From Halovenus amylolytica (GTDB lineage: Archaea; Halobacteriota; Halobacteria; Halobacteriales; Haloarculaceae): DNA of 64,000 nucleotides. Below, piece after piece: positions 52,649 through 61,021 of the stretch; position 1 is the stretch's first letter; each line of letters opens with the position of its first letter. The translations under genes were made by a program, and so were the position numbers. The stretch spans positions 1-64,000 of the forward strand of contig SAYS01000010.1 in the NCBI GenBank assembly GCA_004015825.1. The letters run 5' to 3'. Below the pieces are notes generated by a model, which searched no databases, was not told the DNA's origin, and saw nothing but the letters and a program-made list of their open reading frames with translations.

Positions 52649-54286
52649 TCAGGGACGGAACTGCTGTTCGAACTGTGTAATGGCCTCATCAGTCCCCGTG
52701 ATAACGACCTCATCACCGGCTTCGAAAGTGAATTTCACGGGATCGAACTCGGTGATTGTTTTCCCGTTTCTAATCACTGCGACGATCGTACAGCCAGTTG
52801 TTGTCCGCACGTCTTCCTCAGCGAGCGTGGTTCCTTCCAAGCCACCCGCCGGGAGTCGGACGACGTTGACTTGCGTCTCGTATGTCAACACCTCTTCGTC
52901 CTCGAATACCGTTGAAGCCAGCATCCGTCCGCTGACCGTCGCCAGCGATTGCACGTAATCCGCCCCTGCCTGGTAGAGTTTCTCGACGTCGTCTTCCTCG
53001 CTCGCTCGGACGATGATCCGCAGATCGGGATTCAATTCCCGGGCGATCAGCGTCGTGAAAACCGCCGTCGTATCGTCGGCAACCGTGAGCACCAGCGCGT
53101 CCGCGTCCCTGATCCCCGCCTCTTCCAGTACGGCTGGATCCCGTGCGTCCCCAACGATATCGACCTGTTCCTGTTGCTCGATATCTAGCACGGTCAGACG
53201 CGAGCCGGATCCTGATAACCCATCGTATACTGCGCGTCCAGAATCACCATACCCCGCAAGGACGATCCGCTGAGCGGTAAAGTCCCGGACAGCTGAGGCC
53301 GTGATCTCCCGCAAGGATTCTATCTGGTCGGGCTCACCAGTCACGAGCAGTCGTGTCCCGGGCTGTAATTTGTCGTCGAGATCGACGGGCGTTTTGAAAT
53401 CGTTATCGAACCATGCCCCGATCACGTTCACGCCGAATCGCTCTCGGAGTGCCGCCTCGGCGAACGTACTGTGAGCGAGGTCGCTGTCCTCCGAGACTGT
53501 GAGTTCGACGAGCTCGAAATCCTCACCGATGGTGACCCCTTCGTCTATCTCCGTCGTAACCGCGGTTGGAAGATGCTCCGCTAACCTCTCCCCCAGTAAC
53601 TGCCGCGGAGAGAGTACGTCATCTACCCCGGCGGCGCTGTGATACTGAGCGAGATCAGCGTCCTCCACGAGCGTGATCACACGCACGTCTGGACGGGCAT
53701 CACGGACGGCAAGCGCAATACTCGCGCTCCTGTCATCAGCGCCATCAATGACCACACACATCGCAGATTCGAGGTGAGCGTTCGCGAGCGTCTCGGTCGT
53801 CTCTGCGTCGCCTTCAATGAGTCGATACCCCCTCTCGTACAGATCACGTGCTGTCTCCGGATCGGATTCGACGAGGACGTAATTGCGGTCCCGGGCATCG
53901 AGTTCCCCGATGAACGCGTCGGTTCGGGGCGTGTGTTCGCAGATGATGATGTGATTCTCTAGCTCGGGCGCGACTTCGGGAGCGCTTGGCGTGAGCGCAT
54001 CCCGGATCCACGGGACAGCGAACACGTCTACGGCGGTGAGGATCAGCCCGATGCCAGTGAACTGCATCACGACCGCCAGCACATTCATCTGGGGCGTCTG
54101 CCATGGGGCATCTTCTCCATAGCCCGTCGTGGTAAAGCTTTGAATGACGACTTCGAGGGACCGATACAGCGGTTGGGGACGATTCTCCCAGCTAGCCATC
54201 CCAGCATTGTAGACTCCCGTTAGTAACAGGGTCGTCACGAAAACCAACGCCAGATAGTAGACGGTTCGACGGGTTTGTCGCTGCAT
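52649..54286 (-). CDS. Potassium channel/TrkA-type protein (two RCK domains)
   Basis: This is a 545-residue protein. The N-terminal region has two membrane helices around a pore loop ending QSFTTTGYGEDAPW, which carries the K+ selectivity filter pattern TTGYGE. A TrkA-N Rossmann domain follows (HIIICEHTPRTDAFIGELDARDRNYVLVESDPE), then TrkA-C-like and a second TrkA-N (VLAGYGDSGRAVYDGLSGSGSRLTVLDIEQQEQVDIVGDARDPAVLEE) plus TrkA-C (TLAEEDVRTTTGCTIVAVIRNGKTITEFDPV). It would conduct K+ under ligand control. The start at 54286 gives MQRQTRRTVYYLALVF. Confidence 0.92.
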   Translation of the reverse strand: MQRQTRRTVYYLALVFVTTLLLTGVYNAGMASWENRPQPLYRSLEVVIQSFTTTGYGEDAPWQTPQMNVLAVVMQFTGIGLILTAVDVFAVPWIRDALTPSAPEVAPELENHIIICEHTPRTDAFIGELDARDRNYVLVESDPETARDLYERGYRLIEGDAETTETLANAHLESAMCVVIDGADDRSASIALAVRDARPDVRVITLVEDADLAQYHSAAGVDDVLSPRQLLGERLAEHLPTAVTTEIDEGVTIGEDFELVELTVSEDSDLAHSTFAEAALRERFGVNVIGAWFDNDFKTPVDLDDKLQPGTRLLVTGEPDQIESLREITASAVRDFTAQRIVLAGYGDSGRAVYDGLSGSGSRLTVLDIEQQEQVDIVGDARDPAVLEEAGIRDADALVLTVADDTTAVFTTLIARELNPDLRIIVRASEEDDVEKLYQAGADYVQSLATVSGRMLASTVFEDEEVLTYETQVNVVRLPAGGLEGTTLAEEDVRTTTGCTIVAVIRNGKTITEFDPVKFTFEAGDEVVITGTDEAITQFEQQFRP

Positions 54287-54329
54287 ACAGGAGAATACAG
54301 ACGACTTTATCTTATGATAATGGTACTCA

Positions 54330-54409
54330 TACTGACGGCTGTACATTCGGAAAGAGATGCGCCACCCGGGGTGGCGAAATTCGTCAGTTACTTCCAGCCG
54401 GCAGTATCA
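54330..54409. repeat. Dispersed hairpin repeat, copy B
   Basis: This copy closely matches 36494-36575: CTGTACATTCGGAAA, a hairpin GCGCCACCC-GGGGTGGCG, GAAATTCGTCAG and a final CAGTATCA. Here it lies upstream of the K+ channel start rather than between convergent stops. The rest of the 363-base gap (54410-54649) shows no gene. Confidence 0.7.
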
Positions 54410-54649
54410 CTCGTCGGTGCTACACTCACACTCTCTATTCCGCACACAGTTTCGATCAGTTGCTGAGGGTTTCAACAGAGCCCTCTCTCTAAGAGTCTGG
54501 TTAGTAAGAAAGCCCCCAGTCGCCGACTGCAGCGCGGGTCCCCGAGTTCAGCGCCTCGGGGAGTTCTTGCTGTTTCGGCCACATTGTCTGAACCTGTGCT
54601 CCAGATACACCTCGTTCGGGCATCTGATGGGCTTTCTACGGAGAAAATC

Positions 54650-55126
54650 TCACGTCAGCGCCAGCGTCAGACCGACCGAAACGGGGACCAGGACTGCAAG
54701 ATAGCCAGCAGCCGAGATGGCCCATCCGCGGCCGATAGCAGACCGCCGCGAGTCCCCAACACCAACCGCCCGCGGCAAGGGGACGACGACGAAGAAGCCA
54801 ACCATGAGACCGTACAGACCGAGTGTCGTCGCCACGACTGTGAGCAGCGAGGACTCACCGAGTAGCCACTCGGCAGCGAGCAGGAAGTAGGTGAACAACA
54901 GTCCGGTCCCGAGGCCCGCCAGGTAGTGGGCAACCGTGGCGAGTCGGTCCGGTGCATCGTCGACAGGCGTCTGCGTTAGCACGCTCGCAGCGACATATGG
55001 GGGCGTCATTCCGTCCGGAATGCGCGCCATGAGCTGATCCATGACGAGCACCGCGACGATTGCCGAAACGAGTCCGACTGGAAATCTGAGAGCCGCTGGA
55101 ACGGACGAAAGCTCACCTAGAACCAT
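54650..55126 (-). CDS. Small polytopic membrane protein, function unknown
   Basis: This 158-residue protein has four hydrophobic helices (residues about 14-30, 62-82, 93-115 and 135-156). The sequence LATVAHYLAGLGTGLLFTYFLLAAEWLL is suggestive of a small archaeal DUF family but I cannot name it. A TATA-like box may be at 55127-55135. It is the downstream neighbour of the YlbF-family gene in the same direction. Confidence 0.65.
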   Translation of the reverse strand: MVLGELSSVPAALRFPVGLVSAIVAVLVMDQLMARIPDGMTPPYVAASVLTQTPVDDAPDRLATVAHYLAGLGTGLLFTYFLLAAEWLLGESSLLTVVATTLGLYGLMVGFFVVVPLPRAVGVGDSRRSAIGRGWAISAAGYLAVLVPVSVGLTLALT

Positions 55127-55156
55127 ATAAATCGTCTTCGTTCGTAGCCGACAGCG

Positions 55157-55552
55157 CTAGTCGTTACAACAGCCACTCGCCTTGTCGCCGAAGTCGATGT
55201 CGAGCGGTTCGTTGACGTGTTCGTTCAGCGCTTTCAGGCGGAGTTCGAGATCGTTCTCGATCTGCAGGAACTCCTTCATCACCGGGATTTCGTGGAGTTC
55301 TTCCTGCTTTTTTTGCATCTCCCGGAGGTCGTCCCGTGTCGCAGCCCCGCGTTCTCTCGCGTCCATGTACTTCCTGCGAGCGCGCTCGAACTCCGCGATC
55401 TGTTTTTGCGCGTCTTCGTCTTGCTCGACTGCCTCCCGGGCCTCGATAAAGGACTGGTACTCGGGCAATTCCGCGATTGCCTCGCCGAGTGACTGGGCCA
55501 GTTCCTCGATCGACTGTTCGCTTTCACTCGCCGCTTCGGTGTCGACGCTCAT
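55157..55552 (-). CDS. YlbF family regulator
   Basis: This 131-residue helical protein is rich in Glu, Gln and Arg, with long amphipathic helices (QSFIEAREAVEQDEDAQKQIAEFERARRKYMDARERGAATRDDLREMQKKQEELHEIPVMKEFLQIENDL). YlbF/YmcA-like proteins in bacteria form complexes that modulate RNase Y, but archaeal relatives have no proven role. The C-terminal FGDKASGCCND has two Cys and could bind a metal or cluster (as in some YlbF members). The start was set at 55552 (MSVDTEAASESEQS). Confidence 0.85.
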   Translation of the reverse strand: MSVDTEAASESEQSIEELAQSLGEAIAELPEYQSFIEAREAVEQDEDAQKQIAEFERARRKYMDARERGAATRDDLREMQKKQEELHEIPVMKEFLQIENDLELRLKALNEHVNEPLDIDFGDKASGCCND

Positions 55553-55608
55553 TGCCAGACAATTGGACTGTTTATGCAAATGTCTGCCGGTCCCTGCAGT
55601 GTGCGGTC

Positions 55609-56880
55609 CTACTCTTCGAAGCGCTTGTCGACGCTTTCTGCGTGTGCTTCGAGTCCTTCCGTCCGGGCGAGTGTCGTGATCGTGTCGGCGATGTCGTCGA
55701 GTGCCGCCCTGTCGAGTCGCTGGACGGTCGTCGACCGGAGGAAGTGCTCGACGGAGAGGCCGCCCACCCGGCGTGCGCTCCCGCCCGTCGGGAGGACGTG
55801 GTTCGGTCCGCTGGCGTAATCACCCGCTGCGACCGGGCTGTAGGGGCCGAGGAAGACCGAGCCCGCGCTGTCGATCCGGTCGAGCAGTGCCTCGTCGTCG
55901 TCGGCGATAATCGAGAGGTGTTCCGCTGCGTACTCCTCGGCGAACAGTGTCGCCTCGCTCATCGAGCGTGCGAGGAAGATCCCGCTCGCATCGTTGTCCA
56001 GTGCACCGCGGATGATGTCCTCGCGTTCGCGTTCACCGGCCTGTTCGTCGACTGCTGTCGCGATCGCCTCGGCCAGGTCGGCGTCGTCCGTGACTGCCCC
56101 AACGGCGGCGTCGGTGTCGTGTTCCGCCTGCGCGACCAGATCGGCCGCGACGAGGTCCGGATCTGCGGTCCCGTCGGCGACGGTGAGCAGTTCACTCGGT
56201 CCTGCCAGGAAGTCGATCTCGACGTCGCCCCGGACTGTCGCTTTGGCTGCGGTGACCCACTTGTTCCCGGGACCGACGACGACGTCGCAGGCGTTGACGG
56301 TCTCGGTTCCGTACGCGAGGGCCGCGATTGCCTGTGCGCCGCCGACCTGGTAGACAGCGTCCGCGCCGGCGATCTCGATCGCAGCGAGCGTCGCCGGGTT
56401 GATCGTCTCCGCGGGCGGGGTCGCGACGGCGACGTGTTCGACGCCGGCGACCTTCGCGGGAATGATCCCCATCAGTGCACTCGACGGGTAGGCAGCTGTC
56501 CCGCCGGGGGCGTAGACGCCGGCGCTCTCCAGTGGGCGGAATCGGCGGCCGAGATCCCGGCCGTCGAACTCCTCGCGCCAGTCTTCCGGGCGCTGGCGTT
56601 CGTGAAACGCCTCGATGTTTGCTGCGGCGTCTTCGATCGCCTCTCGCAGTTCGGCATCGATCTGGTCGACAGCGCGGGCTGCCTGGTCCGTGATGTCGAT
56701 GTTGCCGACGTCGACGCCGTCGAACTCCGAGGAGAATTCGCGGACGGCGACGTCACCTTCCGTCAGGACCCGGTCGACGATATCTTCGACATCCCCGCGA
56801 ACGGCGGCGACGCCGCTTTCCCGTCCGAACAGCGCTTTCCGTTCGTCGGGGGAGAGTTCTGAGACTTCAGCAACGTTCAT
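55609..56880 (-). CDS. hisD: Histidinol dehydrogenase
   Basis: This 423-residue enzyme catalyses the last two steps of histidine biosynthesis (histidinol to histidine, using NAD and Zn). Motifs: [138 protein letters not shown]. These include the Zn-binding Gln/His/Asp/His residues. The start was set at 56880 ([19 protein letters not shown]). Other his genes are not in the window. It is divergent from RaSEA, 91 bases apart. Confidence 0.95.
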   Translation of the reverse strand: MNVAEVSELSPDERKALFGRESGVAAVRGDVEDIVDRVLTEGDVAVREFSSEFDGVDVGNIDITDQAARAVDQIDAELREAIEDAAANIEAFHERQRPEDWREEFDGRDLGRRFRPLESAGVYAPGGTAAYPSSALMGIIPAKVAGVEHVAVATPPAETINPATLAAIEIAGADAVYQVGGAQAIAALAYGTETVNACDVVVGPGNKWVTAAKATVRGDVEIDFLAGPSELLTVADGTADPDLVAADLVAQAEHDTDAAVGAVTDDADLAEAIATAVDEQAGEREREDIIRGALDNDASGIFLARSMSEATLFAEEYAAEHLSIIADDDEALLDRIDSAGSVFLGPYSPVAAGDYASGPNHVLPTGGSARRVGGLSVEHFLRSTTVQRLDRAALDDIADTITTLARTEGLEAHAESVDKRFEE

Positions 56881-56971
56881 ATCCCCTCTATCGGTGGCCG
56901 CTACATAATCTCCTCGGAGACAGAGCCGATCAAACACAGATCGTATACGGACTGCCCTCCAACAGGTGGTA

Positions 56972-58048
56972 ATGAGCAAGCCGACACCCGACGTATACGA
57001 GCAGGGGCGTGGGATGGACGCCCACAACCAGGCGATGCGCGAGATCCGGTCTCGCAAGGACGAAACCTACGATCCCCGCGAGCCGACGCGGGTCTGGCTC
57101 GACGAGGACAACACCCCCGACGGGGTGTACGACTCGCTGACGATCATCCTCAACACCGGCGGCTGCCGGTGGGCCCGCGCGGGTGGCTGTACGATGTGTG
57201 GCTACGTCGCCGAGAGCGTCGAGGGCGGCACCGTCGCCCACGAGGACCTCATGACACAGGTCGAGAAGTGTCTCGCCCACGAGGCCGAAAATGCCGAGGA
57301 CCCGGCCGGACAGATCAAGATCTACACCTCCGGCTCCTTCCTCGACGAACGCGAGATCCCCGCCGAGACGCGGCAGGCGATCGCCGAAACCTTCGCCGAC
57401 CGCGACCGGATGGTCGTCGAATCGCTGCCCGACTTCGTCGCCGAGGAGAAGATCACGGATTTCACCGATCACGGCATCGAGACCGACATCGCGATCGGCC
57501 TCGAAACCGCGACCGACCGGGTTCGCCACGACTGCGTGAACAAGTACTTCGATTTCTCGGAGTTCGAGCGTGCAGCCGAGGATGCCGCCGACGCCGGCGC
57601 GGGGATCAAAGCCTACCTGCTTCTGAAACCCCCGTTCCTCTCGGAATCGGAAGCGATCGAGGACATGAAGCGGTCGATCCGTCGCTGTAGCGACGTCGAG
57701 AACTGCCACACCGTCTCGATGAACCCGACGAACGTCCAGCGACACACCATGGTCGAGGAGCTGTATTTCGACGACGGCTACCGCCCGCCGTGGCTCTGGA
57801 GCGTCGCCGAGATCCTCGAATCAACAGTCGAAACCGACGCCATCGTCGTCTCCGATCCCGTCGGTCACGGCAGCGACCGGGGCGCACACAACTGTGGAGA
57901 GTGTGACGACCGCGTCCAGCGTGCGATCAAGGATTTCGACCTTCGGCAGGACCCGTCGGTGTTCGAGCAGGTCGACTGCGACTGTAAACTCACCTGGGAG
58001 ACTGTCGTCGAACGCGAACGCAGCTACTCGATGCCGCTGGCGCGGTGA
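56972..58048 (+). CDS. raSEA: Archaeosine biosynthesis radical SAM protein RaSEA
   Basis: This 358-residue radical SAM enzyme contains an unusual cluster motif, GGCRWARAGGCTMCGY, that is C-x7-C-x2-C, typical of RaSEA. RaSEA works with ArcS to convert the lysine-adduct of preQ0 in tRNA position 15 into archaeosine. Other supports are IKIYTSGSFLDEREIP, GLETATDRVRHDCVNKYFDF, KAYLLLKPPFLSESEAI and NPTNVQRHTMVEELYFDDGYRPPWLWS, plus C-terminal Cys pairs (NCGECDD, DCDCKLTW). The start ATG 56972 is preferred over GTG 56966. No arcS gene is visible in the window. Confidence 0.93.
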   Translation: MSKPTPDVYEQGRGMDAHNQAMREIRSRKDETYDPREPTRVWLDEDNTPDGVYDSLTIILNTGGCRWARAGGCTMCGYVAESVEGGTVAHEDLMTQVEKCLAHEAENAEDPAGQIKIYTSGSFLDEREIPAETRQAIAETFADRDRMVVESLPDFVAEEKITDFTDHGIETDIAIGLETATDRVRHDCVNKYFDFSEFERAAEDAADAGAGIKAYLLLKPPFLSESEAIEDMKRSIRRCSDVENCHTVSMNPTNVQRHTMVEELYFDDGYRPPWLWSVAEILESTVETDAIVVSDPVGHGSDRGAHNCGECDDRVQRAIKDFDLRQDPSVFEQVDCDCKLTWETVVERERSYSMPLAR

Positions 58049-58157
58049 CCGTCACCGGTCCGTATCTCCAAAACTGAACGTTCAGCTCCTCCCCGGACTA
58101 CTTTCACTTTCACTCCGGGGGGATCGTCTATTAGTAACTGGCATTCATCTCGTCAGA

Positions 58158-58221
58158 TAGGGACAGGAGTTCCCTGCTCGGACCGTTGCGGCCGAGCGTT
58201 ATGTCACACGCTCCGTCCCTA
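58158..58221 (+). ncRNA. Predicted structured RNA or bidirectional terminator
   Basis: TAGGGAC (58158-58164) can pair with GTCCCTA (58215-58221), enclosing a bulged hairpin GCTCGG-A-CCG-TTG-CGG-CCGAGC (58176-58197). AGGGA (58159-58163) could alternatively pair with TCCCT (58171-58175). It lies between the ends of the convergent RaSEA (58048) and purQ (58308) genes. No coding sequence is seen in 58049-58307. Confidence 0.4.
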
Positions 58222-58307
58222 CCCCATCCTTCCCTTGTGGAGTTCACCATCGACGAGCACCGGCGCTGGCGATTGTGGTGAGGGACAATATTAGAAAACA
58301 GATCGCC

Positions 58308-58988
58308 TTACGCGTCACCGAAGCCGCGGAGCACACCCTGTCCGTCGGTCCCACCCAGATCGGCCAGCGAGACACGCTCGGGGTGTGGCATCATCACCGC
58401 GATGTGGTCGGATTCTCCCGTCACACCTGCGACGTTGTGTTTCGAGCCGTTGGGGTTCGCCTCGTCCGTGATCTCGCCGTTTTCGTCGCAGTACCGGAAC
58501 AGAATCCGATCCTCGTCTTCGAGGCGGTCGAGGTGGTCGTCTTCGATCTCGAAGCGACCCTCACCGTGGGCGATCGGGAACTCGACGATCTCGCCTTCCT
58601 CGTAGTGGGCAGTCCACGGCGTCTCGGCGTTTTCGACGCGGAGAGAGACGTGTTCACACTGGAACCGCGCGCTGCGGTTGATCGTAAAGGCGCCGGGGGT
58701 CAACGAGGCCTCGCAGCCGATCTGGGCACCGTTACAGATCCCGAGCACGGGCATCCCTTCGTCAGCGGCTTCGCGAACCTCGTCCATGATCGGCGAGCGG
58801 GCCGCCATCGCACCCGCACGGAGATAGTCACCGTACGAGAAGCCACCCGGAAGCACGATTCCCGTCGTATCGGCCGGGAGGCCGTCTTCGTGCCAGGCGA
58901 GTTCGGCGTCGAAACCCAGTGTTTCCAGCGCCTGAACGGTGTCGCGGTCGCAGTTGCTCCCGCCGAACTGGATGACAGCGACCGTCAT
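58308..58988 (-). CDS. purQ: Phosphoribosylformylglycinamidine synthase subunit PurQ
   Basis: This is a 226-residue class I glutamine amidotransferase. Catalytic Cys lies in GMPVLGICNGAQIGCEA (nucleophile elbow), and the N-terminus has VIQFGGSNCDRDTVQALETLGFDAE and LPGGFSYGDYLRAGA. HPERV near the C-terminus holds the catalytic His, followed by Ser-Leu. It supplies ammonia to PurL for the FGAM step of purine synthesis. Its start overlaps the stop of purS by 4 bases, so the order is purS-purQ. PurL is not in the window. Confidence 0.96.
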   Translation of the reverse strand: MTVAVIQFGGSNCDRDTVQALETLGFDAELAWHEDGLPADTTGIVLPGGFSYGDYLRAGAMAARSPIMDEVREAADEGMPVLGICNGAQIGCEASLTPGAFTINRSARFQCEHVSLRVENAETPWTAHYEEGEIVEFPIAHGEGRFEIEDDHLDRLEDEDRILFRYCDENGEITDEANPNGSKHNVAGVTGESDHIAVMMPHPERVSLADLGGTDGQGVLRGFGDA

Positions 58989-59236
58989 TGTTCTTCGACA
59001 GTGATGTCGTAGTCGTGGAGTGTCGGATTCGCCAGGAGGCGCTCGGTCATCTCCGTGACGCGTTCCGTCGCGCTGTCTTCATCAGCGGCATCGAGATCGA
59101 TCTCGAACTGGTCGGCCGATCGGAGATCGCCGAGTTCGAATCCGAGCCGTTCGAGCGCACGCTGGGTCGTCTCGGCTTCCGGATCCAGCACTCCCTGCTT
59201 GAGGCGGACGGTCACTGTCGCAGTGAACTCACTCAT
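58985..59236 (-). CDS. purS: Phosphoribosylformylglycinamidine synthase subunit PurS
   Basis: This 83-residue protein has the PurS signature TVTVRLKQGVLDPEAETTQRALERLGFELGDLRSADQFEIDLD, continuing to RLLANPTLHDYDITVEEQ. It is the small scaffold subunit of the PurSQL complex. It is coupled to purQ by a 4-base overlap. The start at 59236 gives MSEFTATVTVRLKQG. Confidence 0.95.
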   Translation of the reverse strand: MSEFTATVTVRLKQGVLDPEAETTQRALERLGFELGDLRSADQFEIDLDAADEDSATERVTEMTERLLANPTLHDYDITVEEQ

Positions 59237-59364
59237 TGGCTGATAGACTGGGGCGCCACTCGAAAACGCTTGTGATTCCGGCTGGAATCATGTTGTCTCA
59301 ACGCTGCCGCGATGGATTGTGCGTAACTATTTGATTCCGGGTAAAACAACACTAACTGAACAGC

Positions 59365-60738
59365 ATGGCAGCCGACTCCTCGTCCGGACGCTCGGGCGTA
59401 ACTTCAGAAGAAAGCGAGGCAGAGCCAGCGACTGCCACGATCGAGGGGTTGTTTGCGGATCTGCTCACTCTCCGGGAAGCGGTCGACGAGCGGACACTAC
59501 ACCCCGAAATCCAGGACGTCAAACACCTGCTGGTGGAGGCACACGGCCGTGGCATGATCGACTCGGGGATGCGTGAACTCGATTCGCGTGACGCAGCGGA
59601 GGCGTTCGTCGGGAGCGTGATCTTTGCCACCCCTCTGCTCGTCGAGGACGGGATCTTCGATATTGCCGAGTACCTGTTCAATTTCACCGTCTACAACGTC
59701 CCCGTCTTTCTGATCGCGAACACTCTCTTTGTCGTCTTCATGACGTATGCACTGCTCGAATGGACCGGGCGAAACAGGGCCGAGACCGAGATGGTCTTCG
59801 GTGTCGTTCCGGTGCGTCTGCTCATGACGCTCGTCATCTCCTTCGTGGTCGCTACGCTGCTGATGACCGTGTGGGGTCGTGTCGGCGGGTGGCAGTCACC
59901 GGTCGAGGCGATCGCCCGCATCAACGTGCTCTGGACTGTCGGCTCGCTGGGTGCTGCACTCGGTGACATCGTCTCGAAGGGTGATCCCGGCCCGGATATC
60001 GACACTGAGGCGATCGCTGCAGCGATCGAGCACGGCCAGGGGGTGGAGACAGTCACGATCCGGGAGCCACCGGCGTCAGTCAAGCGCCTCAGTGATGGTG
60101 CACTCGTAGAGGAACTCAACAGAGTGTTCGACACGCTCGAATCGGCCGTCGAGACAGAGAGCCATCGTAGTGAGATTAACCGCCTTCGCGAGCAGACGAT
60201 CCAGGCGGCACTCGACGACGTCTTCGGGGAGCAGATCCAGAAGTACACCTCACGCGACGTTGCAGAGGCGTTCGTCGGCAGTATTTTCTTCTCGATACCG
60301 TTTCTTGTCGAGGACGGCGTCTTCGATATCGCCGATTTCTTTCTCTCTTTCCGGATCGGACTGTTTCCGGTCTCCTTCCTCGCCAACGCGGTGTTCGTCC
60401 TCGTGATGATCCTGGCGCTCGTCTACTGGGCCGGGCCACAGGACGTGCAGGTGAACCGCCCGATTCTCGGCTTTATCCCCCGCCGGCTGATCGGAATCGC
60501 CGTCGTCTCCTTTCTGACTGCGGGGGCGCTGATGACGATGTGGGGCCGGGTCGACAACTGGCAGGATCCCATCGTCGCGCTGGCCCGGATCAGCGTCGTC
60601 TGGACAGTCGCCTCCTTCGGTGCCGCGCTCGGTGATATCCTGCCTGGCGAGAGCTCCGGCGACGACATCAACGACGACCTGGCAGATTTCGGGCGGTTGG
60701 GTGAGAGTCGCGATGGCTCGACCGACCGGGACCGGTGA
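59365..60738 (+). CDS. DUF2391-type integral membrane protein with internal duplication
   Basis: This is a 457-residue protein made of two similar halves. Half one has DAAEAFVGSVIFATPLLVEDGIFDIAEYL and half two DVAEAFVGSIFFSIPFLVEDGVFDIADFF. Each continues with paired helices and a TVWGRVGGWQSPVEAIARINVLWTVGSLGAALGD or TMWGRVDNWQDPIVALARISVVWTVASFGAALGD segment. About eight to ten helices are predicted. It resembles DUF2391-type (TIGR02587-like) membrane proteins, which are normally single units, so the doubling is notable. The function is unknown. It is divergent from purS, with 128 bases between. Confidence 0.75.
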   Translation: MAADSSSGRSGVTSEESEAEPATATIEGLFADLLTLREAVDERTLHPEIQDVKHLLVEAHGRGMIDSGMRELDSRDAAEAFVGSVIFATPLLVEDGIFDIAEYLFNFTVYNVPVFLIANTLFVVFMTYALLEWTGRNRAETEMVFGVVPVRLLMTLVISFVVATLLMTVWGRVGGWQSPVEAIARINVLWTVGSLGAALGDIVSKGDPGPDIDTEAIAAAIEHGQGVETVTIREPPASVKRLSDGALVEELNRVFDTLESAVETESHRSEINRLREQTIQAALDDVFGEQIQKYTSRDVAEAFVGSIFFSIPFLVEDGVFDIADFFLSFRIGLFPVSFLANAVFVLVMILALVYWAGPQDVQVNRPILGFIPRRLIGIAVVSFLTAGALMTMWGRVDNWQDPIVALARISVVWTVASFGAALGDILPGESSGDDINDDLADFGRLGESRDGSTDRDR

Positions 60739-60925
60739 GATGGCCGGCAGTACTCGAACCGAGACGGCCGTTACTGGGGCTTTTATCGTCGCACGGCCGA
60801 TCCAGCTCGGCGGAGGACCTTGGATCGAACAGCCGACTCTCGACGACTAGTCCCACAACAGGCACCGCCAGCGTACAGCTCTCTGACTGCTGGAAGATCC
60901 AGGCCTCTGCCCTGCTCAAAAAACG

Positions 60926-60935
60926 AAAGCTTATC
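60926..60935 (+). promoter_or_regulatory. Likely promoter of the purU leader
   Basis: An AAGCTTATC-type AT-rich stretch lies about 30 bases before the leader ATG at 60962, which would make the leader ORF the first thing translated from a leaderless mRNA. Confidence 0.35.
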
Positions 60936-60961
60936 ACAGCCAAACGCCCTCCCTTGCACAT

Positions 60962-61021
60962 ATGACCGAGGTACTGTCGTCGATTTCGCTCACCACCATC
61001 GTAATGGGGTGGGCCCCGTGA
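60962..61021 (+). CDS. 19-codon leader ORF overlapping the purU start
   Basis: ATG at 60962 opens a frame reading MTEVLSSISLTTIVMGWAP and stops with TGA at 61019-61021. That TGA overlaps the GTG (61018-61020) that starts purU. It is followed immediately by a formate-supply gene, which suggests translational coupling or an attenuation-type leader sensing a Ser/Thr/Gly/Trp-related signal. It is too short for ordinary gene prediction, and the control role is inference. The spacing from the putative TATA box supports it as the first translated codon. Confidence 0.5.
   Translation: MTEVLSSISLTTIVMGWAP

Noticed and set aside
55477..56862. 461-codon plus-strand ORF opposite hisD
   Set aside because: It is Arg/Asp/Val-rich with no recognisable domain and fully covered by hisD.
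58259..59012. 245-codon plus-strand ORF opposite purQ
   Set aside because: PurQ motifs are complete on the minus strand and the plus ORF shows none.
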